DNA of 64,000 bases from Luteimonas saliphila (GTDB taxonomy: Bacteria > Pseudomonadota > Gammaproteobacteria > Xanthomonadales > Xanthomonadaceae), in NCBI RefSeq assembly GCF_016774335.1, contig NZ_JAETWA010000024.1:62001-126000 (forward strand). Direction: 5' to 3'. This document shows positions 7,988 to 19,900 of this stretch, piece after piece. Position numbers and translations under genes: made by a program. Position 1 is the first letter of the stretch; the number at the start of each line of letters is the position of its first letter. Under the pieces are notes generated by a model, which was given only the letters and a program-made list of their open reading frames with translations, was not told the DNA's origin and made no database searches.

Positions 7988-9247
7988 TCAACCGCCGGCC
8001 ATCACCCGCAGGATCTGTCCGGTTCCGTACGCCACGACGGTACCGGTCGCATATCCGACGGTGCCCAGCAGCACGCCCACCGGCGCCAAGGTCGGGTGGA
8101 AAGCGGCCGCGACCACCGGCGCCGACGCGGCGGCGCCGACATTGCCCTGCGAGCCCACCGCCATGTAGAACAACGGCGCCTTGACCAGCCTGGCCGCGAA
8201 CCACAGCACGCCCACGTGCACCAGCATCCAGATCAGGCCGATCAGGATCAGTTCGAGCCGGTCGAACAGCTTGGTGAAATCCATCTGCATGCCGATGCAG
8301 GCGATCAGGAAGTACAGGCAGGCCGTGCCGATCTTCGACGCACCGGCATCCTCCAGCCTGCGTACGCGGGTGAAACTCAGGCCCAGGCCAGCGGCCGTGG
8401 CCAGCAGTACGACCCAGACGAAGCCGGAGTCGAGGCTGAAGCGCGACGCATTGGCCACATTCGCGCCGAACCACGCCGCCAGCGGCGATGCGAGCGCATG
8501 CGCCAGGCCGACGATGCCGAAGCCGACGCCGATGATCACCATCAGGTCGGTCAGCGTGGGGATGCGGGCGTTCGCGGCTTCGTACGCCGAGATGCGCGCC
8601 TGCATGTCGTCGATGGCCGTCGTGTCGGCGCCGCTGGCGGCATCGATCTGCGCCGAGCGGTTGGCGAGGAACAGCCATGTCGCCAACAGCATGCTGGCGA
8701 TCGCGACATCGACCACCGCGAACTGGCCGAACAGCGTCGCATCGACTTCGTACACCTCGCGCATCGCCACCATGTTGGCCCCGCCGCCGATCCAGCTGCC
8801 GGCGAGCGCCGCCATGCCCTTCCAGGTATCGCCGGCCACCGCCGCAGGCCATACCCATTCCATCAGCTGGAACGAGACGATGGCGCCGAGCACGATGCCG
8901 ATCGTCGCCATGCAATAGACGAACAACAGGCGCGGGCCGAGCTTGAGGATGCCCTTGAGGTCGATCGACAGCGTCAGCAGCACCAGCGCCGCCGGCAACA
9001 GCACGCGGCTGGCGATGGGGTTGTACAACGCACTGTTCTCGCCATCGATCAGCCCGACGGTGTTGTAGAACGCGGGAATGAAATAGCACAGCAACAACGC
9101 AGGTACCCACGCGAAGAACTTCTTCCAGAACGGCGTCGGCCCGCTGGCCAGCCAGAACACCAGCCCCAGCGTGGCCGCGATGAGGCCGAACACGACGATG
9201 TCGTTCTCGATCAGTGCCGCGGAGGTGTCGATGGTTGCGATGGCCAT
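7988..9247 (-). CDS. DUF819 family integral membrane protein
   Basis: 419 aa with ten or more membrane segments spread over the protein and a short hydrophilic loop around residues 205-235. Characteristic stretches are LAGSWIGGGANMVAMREVY and GSQGNVGAAASAPVVAAAF, two GxGGxxN-like re-entrant motifs near the two halves, as in DUF819/YjcL proteins, which are related in fold to bile-acid/Na+ symporters. Function is unknown; a solute transporter is the best guess. The ATG at 9247 has no strong Shine-Dalgarno sequence. It lies 52 bases upstream of the GT2 gene on the same strand and may or may not share its transcript. Confidence 0.8.
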   Translation of the reverse strand: MAIATIDTSAALIENDIVVFGLIAATLGLVFWLASGPTPFWKKFFAWVPALLLCYFIPAFYNTVGLIDGENSALYNPIASRVLLPAALVLLTLSIDLKGILKLGPRLLFVYCMATIGIVLGAIVSFQLMEWVWPAAVAGDTWKGMAALAGSWIGGGANMVAMREVYEVDATLFGQFAVVDVAIASMLLATWLFLANRSAQIDAASGADTTAIDDMQARISAYEAANARIPTLTDLMVIIGVGFGIVGLAHALASPLAAWFGANVANASRFSLDSGFVWVVLLATAAGLGLSFTRVRRLEDAGASKIGTACLYFLIACIGMQMDFTKLFDRLELILIGLIWMLVHVGVLWFAARLVKAPLFYMAVGSQGNVGAAASAPVVAAAFHPTLAPVGVLLGTVGYATGTVVAYGTGQILRVMAGG

Positions 9248-9276
9248 GCTGGGTTCCTGGGACGACCTTGTGTTCC

Positions 9277-9345
9277 GTGGGAGCGGGCCACGCCCGCGAC
9301 GCTCCTCCTATCCGCCACCATCCGCGGGAAGGCTTCGCGGGCATG
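9277..9345. repeat. REP-like GC-rich palindromic sequence
   Basis: Between the DUF819 gene and the peptidase gene lies GTGGGAGCGGGCCACGCCCG continuing to GCTCC at 9305, followed by CGCGGGAAGGCTTCGCGGGC and GCATGCCCGC. The beginning GTGGGAGC and the nested palindrome are the usual shape of REP elements in Pseudomonas and Xanthomonadaceae. It differs in sequence from the GTAGGAGC pair at 55825. Only one unit is visible. Confidence 0.55.
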
Positions 9346-9365
9346 CCCGCCCCTGCACGAGGGTG

Positions 9366-11444
<2,079 letters not shown>

Positions 11445-11670
11445 CGGGCCACTCCGGACGGGAAAGGCCCGATGGTAGGCGCTCGGGTGGATGCGGCGCA
11501 AAGGCCATGCGGCAGGTGCGGGAGGCAAGCGCAGTGGTCGCTGACAGGGGCGGAGCTTCCGTTGCCGTAGCGATCATCGGTACGACAGCGCAATCATCCC
11601 CCGGCAGCCGCGACAGACCCGCTGACCGCCCGTCCCGTTCCGGCCGTCGTCCGGACCACCCGGCCGCTCG

Positions 11671-12576
11671 CTAGTGCGCCAAAGCGCCCTCGCCGTCCAA
11701 CGTCCGCGCCAGCGCGTCCCGCCATGCGGGCAGTTCGATCCCGAAGGAGCTCGAGAGCAGGGTCGTGTCGAGGCAGGAATACGCTGGCCGCTTCGCGGGT
11801 GTGGGATATTCGCTCGTGGCAATGGGAACCACGCGCGGCTTGCGCGCGATCATTGCGCGCGCGTGTGCCTCGTCGACGATGGCTTCGGCAAATGCGTGCC
11901 AGGAGGTTTCCCCGTTCGCGGTCAGGTGCCAGGTGCCCGAGCCGGGAAGCCCGCGGGCCAGGATCTTGGCGGTGACATCGGCGATGAGCGACGCGGGCGT
12001 CGGCGTGCCGGCCTGGTCGGACACCACGCGCAGCTCGTCGCGCTCCCTGGCCAGGCGCAGCATGGTCAGCATGAAATTGCTGCCGTGCAGTCCGTAGACC
12101 CAAGCCGTGCGGAAGATCATGTGTCGCGCGCCGCTGGCCCGGACTGCCTCCTCGCCTGCGAGCTTGCTGGCGCCATAGACGCCGAGCGGCGCGGTGGGGT
12201 CGTCCTCGCGGTATGGTCGCGCGCCGGTGCCATCGAATACGTAATCTGTCGAGTAATGCACCAGCAGCGCGTCGCGTCGGGCGCAGGCACGCGCGAGCTC
12301 CGCCGGCGCCTCGGCGTTGGCGCGGAACGCGACCTCGGGTTCGGACTCGGCCTTGTCCACGGCGGTGTACGCGGCGGCGTTGACCACGATGTCCGGCGCG
12401 ATCCGCTCAACCAGCGGCGGCAACGATGCCGGCTCGTCGAAATCGGCGACTTCACAGCGATCCGCCCCGGGCAGGATGCCGCTGCGCGTGGTGCAGACCA
12501 CCTCGCCGAGCGGGGCGAGCGCACGGCGCAGCTCGTGGCCGAGCTGCCCGTTCGCTCCCAGCAGCAACAGCCTCAC
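11671..12576 (-). CDS. rmlD: dTDP-4-dehydrorhamnose reductase
   Basis: 301 aa. It performs the last step of dTDP-L-rhamnose synthesis, NAD(P)H reduction of dTDP-4-keto-L-rhamnose. The Rossmann motif GANGQLG is at residues 7-13; VNAAAYTAVDKAE and the short-chain-reductase catalytic segment VYGASKLAGE follow. The GTG start at 12576 overlaps the rmlC stop (GTGA) and gives the normal RmlD N-terminus ([12 protein letters not shown]). It is the last gene of the rmlBACD operon. Rhamnose is a usual component of O-antigen or exopolysaccharide in this group. No transcription terminator is obvious in the 226 bases before the next gene. Confidence 0.95.
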   Translation of the reverse strand: MRLLLLGANGQLGHELRRALAPLGEVVCTTRSGILPGADRCEVADFDEPASLPPLVERIAPDIVVNAAAYTAVDKAESEPEVAFRANAEAPAELARACARRDALLVHYSTDYVFDGTGARPYREDDPTAPLGVYGASKLAGEEAVRASGARHMIFRTAWVYGLHGSNFMLTMLRLARERDELRVVSDQAGTPTPASLIADVTAKILARGLPGSGTWHLTANGETSWHAFAEAIVDEAHARAMIARKPRVVPIATSEYPTPAKRPAYSCLDTTLLSSSFGIELPAWRDALARTLDGEGALAH

Positions 12577-13130
12577 GGCACCAGGAGCGGCAAGCGCTCC
12601 TGCGGCACGTCCGCCAGGAGCGGCGCACTTGCGTCCTTGCCCGACAGGCCCGGATCGGCGACCGGCCAGTCGATCGCGAGGTCGCCGTCGTTCCAGCGGA
12701 TGTTGGCGTCCGCGGCCGGGTCGTAGGTCGCGGTGCACAGATAGGTGAACAGCGCGTGTTCGCTCAGCACGACGAAGCCGTGCGCGAAACCCTCCGGGAT
12801 CCAGAAATGCCGTTTGTTGTCCGCGCTCAGCACCACCGCGGTCCACCTGCCGAAATGCGGCGAACCGCGACGGATGTCGACCGCCACGTCCCACACCTCG
12901 CCTTGCAGCACGGACACGTACTTGCCCTGCGGGTTCGGCCACTGGTAATGCAGGCCGCGCAGCACGCCGCGCACCGAAGACGACACATTACCCTGCACGA
13001 AGTCCGGCGCCAGCCCGTGGGCCGCGAGCTTGTCGCGGTTGAACGATTCGAAGAAAAACCCCCGATCGTCGCCGAAGACCTGCGGCTCGATCACGACGCA
13101 ACCCGGCAGCTCCGTCTCGACCAGCTTCAT
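12573..13130 (-). CDS. rmlC: dTDP-4-dehydrorhamnose 3,5-epimerase
   Basis: 185 aa, the usual family length. This cupin enzyme epimerises C3 and C5 of dTDP-4-keto-6-deoxyglucose. Diagnostic segments are [23 protein letters not shown] with the catalytic His, [19 protein letters not shown], and [15 protein letters not shown]. The ATG at 13130 overlaps the rmlA stop by four bases and the gene's own stop overlaps the rmlD GTG, so all steps are probably made in fixed ratio. Confidence is high from motif and operon context. Confidence 0.96.
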   Translation of the reverse strand: MKLVETELPGCVVIEPQVFGDDRGFFFESFNRDKLAAHGLAPDFVQGNVSSSVRGVLRGLHYQWPNPQGKYVSVLQGEVWDVAVDIRRGSPHFGRWTAVVLSADNKRHFWIPEGFAHGFVVLSEHALFTYLCTATYDPAADANIRWNDGDLAIDWPVADPGLSGKDASAPLLADVPQERLPLLVP

Positions 13131-14014
13131 GGCACGTATCCGCGATCGCCCAGGGCGAGCAGGTACTGGCCGTAGCCGTTCTTGGACAGCGGCTTGGCCA
13201 GCGCCTCGAGCTGCGCCTCGTCGATCCAGCCGTTGTTCCAGGCGATCTCTTCCGGGCAGCACACGCGCAGCCCCTGGCGCGCCTCGATGGTCTCGATGTA
13301 GTTGGACGCCTCCAGCAGGGATTGGTGGGTGCCCGTGTCGAGCCAGGCATAACCACGGCCCAGGCGCTCGAGGTGCAGTTCGCCCTGGTCGAGGTAGCAG
13401 CGGTTTAGGTCGGTGATCTCGAGTTCGCCGCGCGGGGAGGGTTCCAACGACGAGGCGAATTCGCTGGCGCGTCCATCGTAGAAGTACAGGCCCGTCACCG
13501 CATAGTTCGAACGCGGTTCGGTCGGCTTCTCCTCCAGCCCGATCACCCGACCGACGTCGTCGAACTCGGCCACGCCGTAGCGTTCGGGATCCGAGACCCA
13601 GTAGCCGAACACGGTCGCGCCGGTTTCGCGCGCGTCGGCGCGCTTGAGCATCGCGGTCAAACCCGGCCCGTGGAAGATGTTGTCGCCCAGCACCAGGCAG
13701 CTCGGGGCGCCATCGAGGAACTCCCGGCCGATGAGGTACGCCTGGGCGAGCCCGTCCGGGCTGGGCTGCACCGCGTACTCGATCTTCATGCCCCATTGCG
13801 TGCCGTCGCCCAGCAGCGCCTTGAACAGGGCCTGCTCGTGCGGCGTGTTGATGATCAGCACCTCGCGGATGCCCGCCAGCATCAGCACGCTGAGCGGGTA
13901 GTAGATCATCGGCTTGTCGTAGACCGGCAGCAGTTGCTTGCTGATCGCCTGGGTGATCGGATACAGCCGCGTCCCCGACCCGCCGGCGAGCACGATGCCC
14001 TTGCGGGCCGTCAT
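13127..14014 (-). CDS. rmlA: glucose-1-phosphate thymidylyltransferase
   Basis: 295 aa. It makes dTDP-glucose from glucose-1-phosphate and dTTP, the first step of the rhamnose pathway. The nucleotide-binding motif [11 protein letters not shown] lies at residues 11-21, followed by [30 protein letters not shown] and the [20 protein letters not shown] segment, all standard for RmlA. The enzyme is usually feedback-inhibited by dTDP-rhamnose (family knowledge). The ATG at 14014 overlaps the rmlB stop. Confidence 0.96.
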   Translation of the reverse strand: MTARKGIVLAGGSGTRLYPITQAISKQLLPVYDKPMIYYPLSVLMLAGIREVLIINTPHEQALFKALLGDGTQWGMKIEYAVQPSPDGLAQAYLIGREFLDGAPSCLVLGDNIFHGPGLTAMLKRADARETGATVFGYWVSDPERYGVAEFDDVGRVIGLEEKPTEPRSNYAVTGLYFYDGRASEFASSLEPSPRGELEITDLNRCYLDQGELHLERLGRGYAWLDTGTHQSLLEASNYIETIEARQGLRVCCPEEIAWNNGWIDEAQLEALAKPLSKNGYGQYLLALGDRGYVP

Positions 14015-15066
14015 GCCGCCACCCCGATCCGTTCCAGCCGATAACTGCCGTCGAGGACCCGGTTCACCCAGGCCTGGTTGGCGAGATACCAGTCCACCGT
14101 CTCCGCGATGCCGCGCTCGAACGTGTACTTCGGCTCCCAACCCAGCTCGTCGCGCAGCTTGGACGCGTCGATCGCGTACCGGCGGTCGTGGCCCGGGCGA
14201 TCTGCCACGAAGGCGATCTGCGATTCGCGCGGCCTGCCGTCGTCGCGCGGGCGGCGCTGGTCGAGCAAGGCGCAGATGGCCTTCACCACCTCGATGTTCT
14301 GCTTCTCGGCGTTGCCGCCGACGTTGTAGGTTTCGCCCACCCGGCCCTTGGCCAGCACGGTGCGGATCGCCTCGCAGTGGTCGCTCACGAACAGCCAGTC
14401 GCGGACCTGCCTGCCATCGCCGTACACCGGCAGCGGCTCGCCCGCCAGCGCCTTGGCGATGACCAGCGGGATCAGCTTTTCCGGAAAGTGGAACGGGCCG
14501 TAGTTGTTGCTGCAGTTGGTGGTCAGCACCGGCAGGCCGTAGGTGTGGTGGAACGCGCGGACCAGGTGGTCCGACGCCGCCTTGGAGGCGGAATATGGCG
14601 AATTGGGTGCATAGGGCGTGGTTTCGGTGAATTTCCCGGTTTCGCCCAGCGTGCCGTAGACCTCGTCGGTCGACACGTGCAGGAAACGGAACGCGTCGCG
14701 TTCATCGCCTTGTAGCGACTTCCAGTGATCCCTGACCGACTCGAGCAGGGCGAGTGTGCCAACGACATTGGTCTGGACGAACGCCGCCGGGCCGTCGATC
14801 GAGCGGTCGACATGACTCTCCGCAGCGAAGTTCATCACCGCATCGGGACGATGCTCGGCCAGCAAGCGGGCAACGAGCGCGCGATCACCGATGTCGCCAT
14901 GCACGAAAACGTGGTGCGGATTGCCCTTCAGGTCCGACAGAGTGTCGAGGTTGCCGGCGTACGTCAGGGCATCCAGATTGACGACGCGGACACCACGAGA
15001 CACCGCATCCAGCACGAAATTGCCGCCGATGAACCCGGCGCCGCCGGTCACAAGCCAAGTCGGCAC
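14011..15066 (-). CDS. rmlB: dTDP-glucose 4,6-dehydratase
   Basis: 351 aa, an extended short-chain dehydrogenase. The NAD-binding motif [11 protein letters not shown] begins at residue 7, the active-site pair is within STDEVYG, and the catalytic [12 protein letters not shown] and [15 protein letters not shown] segments are intact. It converts dTDP-glucose to dTDP-4-keto-6-deoxyglucose. A GTG start at 15066 is chosen because AGGAGG lies four bases upstream and the Rossmann strand would otherwise be preceded by unrelated sequence. It is the first gene of rmlBACD, 43 bases after ssb on the same strand, so part of its transcription may come from the ssb promoter. Confidence 0.95.
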   Translation of the reverse strand: MPTWLVTGGAGFIGGNFVLDAVSRGVRVVNLDALTYAGNLDTLSDLKGNPHHVFVHGDIGDRALVARLLAEHRPDAVMNFAAESHVDRSIDGPAAFVQTNVVGTLALLESVRDHWKSLQGDERDAFRFLHVSTDEVYGTLGETGKFTETTPYAPNSPYSASKAASDHLVRAFHHTYGLPVLTTNCSNNYGPFHFPEKLIPLVIAKALAGEPLPVYGDGRQVRDWLFVSDHCEAIRTVLAKGRVGETYNVGGNAEKQNIEVVKAICALLDQRRPRDDGRPRESQIAFVADRPGHDRRYAIDASKLRDELGWEPKYTFERGIAETVDWYLANQAWVNRVLDGSYRLERIGVAA

Positions 15067-15109
15067 GAAACCTCCTGTTCTGTTCGATGGGGTCACTCGA
15101 CGGTCGGCC

Positions 15110-15577
15110 TCAGAACGGGATGTCGTCGTCCGAGAAGTCGTCGACCGGCGCCTGCTGGCGGGCGGGTGCCGACTGCGAACGCGGTGCGGACTCCTGCCGC
15201 TGCGGGCGCGGTCCACGTTCCTGTGAACCACCCCCTCCCTCGCCACGACCGCCGAGCATCTGCATCTCGTCGGCGATGATGTCGGTGTAGTAGCGCTTCT
15301 GGCCGTCGTCGCCGGTGTGTTCGCTGTAGCTGATCCGGCCCTCGACGTACACCTGCGACCCCTTGCGCAGGTACTCGGCCGCGATCTCGCCGAGCTTGCC
15401 GAAGAAGGTCACCCGGTGCCACTCGGTCTTTTCCTGGTTGTTGCCGTCCCGGTCCTTGCGCACCGAGGTGGTGGCGAGGCTGATCTTGGTGACGGCCATG
15501 CCGCCCTGCGTGTACCTGGTTTCGGGATCGTTGCCGAGATTGCCGACAAGGATCGCCTTGTTGATGCCACGGGCCAT
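15110..15577 (-). CDS. ssb: single-stranded DNA-binding protein
   Basis: 155 aa. An OB-fold domain ([19 protein letters not shown] at the N-terminus, [31 protein letters not shown]) is followed by a Gly/Gln/Arg/Pro-rich disordered linker and the acidic tip DDDIPF that docks replication and repair proteins. It binds ssDNA as a tetramer in replication, recombination and repair. The ATG at 15577 gives the standard N-terminus. It is divergently transcribed from ispB, with a TATAAT on the minus strand at 15628-15623. Confidence 0.97.
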   Translation of the reverse strand: MARGINKAILVGNLGNDPETRYTQGGMAVTKISLATTSVRKDRDGNNQEKTEWHRVTFFGKLGEIAAEYLRKGSQVYVEGRISYSEHTGDDGQKRYYTDIIADEMQMLGGRGEGGGGSQERGPRPQRQESAPRSQSAPARQQAPVDDFSDDDIPF

Positions 15578-15622
15578 TGCATTCCTCGGGTGTCGCCGGC
15601 AGAGCCCGGCGAGGGACATTGG

Positions 15623-15628
15623 ATTATA
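15623..15628 (-). promoter_or_regulatory. candidate -10 element for ssb
   Basis: TATAAT on the minus strand, 46 bases upstream of the ssb ATG. No good -35 hexamer is visible at the right distance. Confidence 0.45.
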
Positions 15629-15707
15629 GCGTCGGTCCCGCGACCGTCGGGACATCCCGGTAGCCGCCGTCGGATTTCGCCGCACCCGGGCCTCCACGCA
15701 GGCTCCG

Positions 15708-15713
15708 TATAAT
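15708..15713 (+). promoter_or_regulatory. candidate -10 element for ispB
   Basis: A perfect TATAAT lies 27 bases upstream of the ispB ATG, which would give a leader of about 20 bases. The -35 region is GC-rich and does not match consensus. Confidence 0.5.
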
Positions 15714-15740
15714 CGGCCGTTCATCTTCGACGGACCCCCC

Positions 15741-16736
15741 ATGGCCGCCCCCACCCCAGCGCCGGTCCCCGGCCTCCCCGCGATCCAGGCGCTGGCCGCA
15801 CCGGACATGGACGCGATCGATGCCTTGATCCGCCGTCGCCTGGCCTCGGACGTCGTCCTGGTCAACCAGATCGCCGAGCACATCGTCTCCGCCGGCGGCA
15901 AGCGCCTGCGGCCGATGCTGGTGGCGCTGGCCGGCCGGGCCACCGGACCGGTCACGCCGCAGCACCACCAGCTCGCCGCGATCGTCGAGTTCATCCACAC
16001 CTCGACCCTGCTGCACGACGACGTGGTCGACGAATCCGACCTGCGCCGCGGCCGCAGCACCGCCAACGCACTGTGGGGCAACGCGCCGAGCGTGCTGGTC
16101 GGCGATTTCCTGTACTCGCGCAGCTTCCAGCTGATGGTCGAGCTCGACCGCATGGAGGTCATGCGGATCCTCGCCGACACCACCAACCGCATCGCCGAAG
16201 GCGAGGTCCTGCAACTGCTGCACGTGCGCAATCCCGACACCGACGAGGCCGCCTACCTCGACGTGATCGAGCGCAAGACCGCGGTGCTGTTCGCCGCCGG
16301 CACCCGGCTCGGCGCGCTCGCATCGGGCGCCGACGAGGCAACGCAGCAGGCGCTGCACGACTACGGGTTGCAGCTCGGCCATGCTTTCCAGATCGCCGAC
16401 GACGTGCTCGACTACAGCGCCGACGCCGATGCGCTGGGCAAGAACCTCGGCGACGACCTCGCCGAAGGCAAGGCCACGCTGCCGCTGATCCATGCGATGG
16501 CGCATGCGGACGACGCCACGCGCGCGCGCCTGCGCGGCATCGTCGAACGCGGCGAGGTCGACGCGATGCCCGACGTGCTGGCCGCGATCGCGTCCGCCGG
16601 CAGCCTGGACTACAGCCTGCGACGCGCCGGCGAGTACGCAGCCGCCGCCGAAGCCGCGCTCGACGGGCTGCCACAGAACGACGCCGTGGCTGCGCTGCGC
16701 GGGCTGGCGCGCTACGCGGTGGCGCGCAGCGCCTAG
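15741..16736 (+). CDS. ispB: polyprenyl (octaprenyl) diphosphate synthase
   Basis: 331 aa. It elongates farnesyl diphosphate with isopentenyl diphosphate to the side chain of ubiquinone. Both aspartate-rich motifs are intact: FARM DDVVD (residues 93-97, in [11 protein letters not shown]) and SARM DDVLD (220-224, in [12 protein letters not shown]). GGKRLRPML and the [10 protein letters not shown] segment are typical of long-chain trans-prenyltransferases. The product length (C40 in most relatives) is inferred from family. It is a single-gene unit, convergent with the giant gene at 16921. Confidence 0.95.
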   Translation: MAAPTPAPVPGLPAIQALAAPDMDAIDALIRRRLASDVVLVNQIAEHIVSAGGKRLRPMLVALAGRATGPVTPQHHQLAAIVEFIHTSTLLHDDVVDESDLRRGRSTANALWGNAPSVLVGDFLYSRSFQLMVELDRMEVMRILADTTNRIAEGEVLQLLHVRNPDTDEAAYLDVIERKTAVLFAAGTRLGALASGADEATQQALHDYGLQLGHAFQIADDVLDYSADADALGKNLGDDLAEGKATLPLIHAMAHADDATRARLRGIVERGEVDAMPDVLAAIASAGSLDYSLRRAGEYAAAAEAALDGLPQNDAVAALRGLARYAVARSA

Positions 16737-16772
16737 GTCTTGCCGTCGGGGGAATGGGCGTCGACGGGCGCC

Positions 16773-16788
16773 GGAGCGTTCGCGCTCC
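16773..16788. terminator. UUCG tetraloop hairpin between convergent genes
   Basis: GGAGCG-TTCG-CGCTCC forms a six-pair stem closed by an extra-stable UUCG loop, 37 bases past the ispB stop. No T-tract follows, so intrinsic termination is not certain. Confidence 0.4.
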
Positions 16789-16920
16789 AGCCCATCGCCG
16801 ATCCGGTCACCGGCGTCACGGCACTGGCCGGAAGCGCTTCACGCCGGCCGATCCCCCGGAAGCGATGTTCCCGACGCACTGGGCAACTGCTTCCCGGATG
16901 CCCCTGCGGGCCGCGCCGGC

Positions 16921-19900
16921 TCACGCGTCCGGCAAGGCGAACACGTCGGCATAGACCAGGCGGCGCGCGAAGGTCTGGCTCCGGCTGCGCGCCCCCGGCT
17001 CAAGGTCGTCGGTCCGGAACCACTCGTACTCGCGCAGCGCGACGCGGAACGCGCCGGGCGCCAACGGCTCCGACAACGTGAGTTCGCCTTCCCAGACGCC
17101 GGGAGCCGACGGCTCCTGCAGCAGCAGGACGCGGGTCGATTCGATCCGCTGCCACGACAGCGGGTCGCCGGGGTCGCCGCCCGCGGTCAGGCGCTCGACC
17201 ACCGCCTCGATCTCGTTCAATCCGTTGCTGCCCTCCACGTCGCGGAATCCGCTGCTGGCTTCCGAGGCGACGGGTGCCGGACCGGCCACCAGGATCCCGA
17301 CGGTCGGCGCCGCCACCTGCAGCACCGCATGCCGGCGCGGCGGGATCTGGATGAAATCCGTGCGATGCACCGCCGACAGGTGCGCATCGTCGATCGAGTG
17401 CGGCTGGAACCGCGCCAACGCCATGCGGACGAACGGCCAGTAGGCATCGCCAGCGGCGATGCGCAGGTCGGCACGCCACAGCCGCCGCTGCTTGTCGAAC
17501 ACCGGTTCGTATCCGGCCACGGAGACTGTCTCGTTGCCCTCGCCGGGCAGCGTCAGGTTGCCACGCGTGTCCGCGGCTCCGACGAACGAGGACCCGCTGG
17601 CCTGTCCGCTGGCCGCGCGCCCGGACCAGACCGGATCCCCGCCCCAGACGGTGGCGAATCGCGCGCGCGGATCCTCCGGATCGGGGAACGGCTCGCCGTC
17701 CAGGAACACCACGCCGAGCAGTTCGCCGTCACCCGAGGAATACCAGGGGCGATCGAGATAGACGCGCAGGCCGACCTCGCGGGTACGTTCCAGCACCCCC
17801 GGCGTCCCCGGCGGCGTGTCCCAGTGGAACAGCGGCAGGGCGTACAGGAACTTCGGCGGCGCGGGGCGCGCCGTGTTCGGCACGTCGACCGCGACCGTCG
17901 CGCCCGCCAGCGTGGTGGCGTCGACGGTGTTGCTCGATGGCGGGAAATACTCGCGGAACCGGGTCATCGCCACCGGCGTGTAGGCGACCTTGTGGTAGCG
18001 GGTGTCGTGGAATTCCTGCCGCAGCAATGCGGTGGCCGGCGCCTGCCGATTGGCGTCGTGGAACGGCAGCGGCCCGGCCCCCTCCACCGGCACCGGGCTT
18101 TCGCCGACCATCGCGCCGCGCTCGTGCTGGCCGGGCTCCGGCATGTCCGGATCGTCGACCCAGTCGGTCCAGCGCGCGTCCAGCTGCAGGCGCCCGGTGC
18201 TGGCACGCTCGGCTTCGAACGTGCCGCCGATGTCGGCGCAGGTCCAGCCCACCGCGCGCTGCGGCAAGATGCTCGCGACCGCAGGCGCCGCGAGCGGCTT
18301 CTGCACCGCATGGACCATCACCAGCTCGCGCCATGGTAGGTGCGCCCAGTGGCGCCCCTTCTCGAACCTGCCGCGGACATCGGCCAGGTTGGAAGGTGCC
18401 TGCTGCTCGGTCCATTCCCAGACGCCGCGCTTGCCGATCTCGCTGCCGTCGAGCGCACTGTTGAACCGGACCACGGCGCGCTGCGCCGGCGCCAGTTGCA
18501 CCGCAAGCACGCCGCTCCCCGGGCCACCGCCCGCCTCCGGCTGCCACGCCGGCTGCGCGGGCACCTGCCCTTGCGCGATCGCCTGCAGTTCGATCCGCAG
18601 GGGCAGCGCATCCGGCCATGCGCCGTCGAAGTCGATGCGCCGCATGCCGTCGACCGCGGTTTCACCCGGCAGGCCTTCGAACAGCACGCCGCGCGCCTGC
18701 GGATCGGGGAGATAGCGGACGGACACGTAGTCCGCCGGCTGGATCCACGGACTGCTTTCGCCGATCGCAGGGGGCGGCGCGCCGGACGGCGGTTCGACGT
18801 CCGGCAGCGCCTGCAGCGCATCGTCCTGGACGCTGTTCGATTCGCGTGCCGACAGCTGGTGGCTCGCCAGCGAGCCGTCGAAACCGCCACCGTCGATCGC
18901 GCCATGCAGTTCGGCCATCAGTTGCGCGGTCTTGGGCGGCGCGACGTGCCGCGCCGTCAGGCTGCGCGGCGGTCCGGAGGCCGGCGTGCGGATCACCATC
19001 CGTTCCAGCGACTCGCCTTCGATCGGCGCTTGCCGCAGCATCACCACCGGTGGTGCCACGGGTTCGTATCGCACCGCGGTGAATTCGTCCGTCACCGCCG
19101 GCCCGTCGTCCGCGAACGCGGGATCGTCCGGATCGACCACGCTGTTGCCGGCGAGATCGGCGACGCGGGCGCGCAGCCGGTACTTCCTGCCGAAGCGCAG
19201 CCGCGGCAGGCTGCCCGGTCGCGCCTTGAAGTCGGCCTCGATCCGGAACGGCGTCGCCGCCTCGTTCGCCGGATCCTCGTGGCTGTCGTCGGGCATGATC
19301 GCCAGGCCAGGCCGCGATGCGCACAGGCTCCAGCCGTCCCAGGTGAACAGCGTCTCGCCGATCCGCAGGCTGCGCGGCACCGACGGATCGCGCGGTTCGG
19401 TCGCGGCAAGCTGCACGAAGCCCTCGTCGCCGGCGCCTTCGGTCACGGGTCCGGGCTGCGCGTCCAGAAACCGGTACTGGCCGATGCGCTCGCACAGCGA
19501 ACGCCAGTGTCCGGTCTTCGCATCGAACACGTCGATGCGATAGCCGCGCACCAGGTCCTCTGCATACAGTTCGTCGTCCGCCGGCGGCGGCGGATCGCCG
19601 ACCGGTTGCGGCGGCGTCGAACCATCCAGCGCGACCACGTGCCGGTTCAATGCGCACGAGCGCAGGAACTGCCCCGCAAGCTCACCTGCGGCTTCGCGCC
19701 TGACCAGGGAAATTCCCGCGGTCCGCAGTGCCGGCAAGCCGGCTTCCCCCGCGGCGCCCGGCGGCCGGTCCGCCTTGTTCCCGAACCGGAAGAACCGCGT
19801 CGCCGCATTGCGCAGCTTGTTGGCGTCGGCGACGACGTCGTTCTGGACGATGCGGAAACGCGCGGCATCGTCCACCCGCAGGAAGCCGTCGACGATCTCC

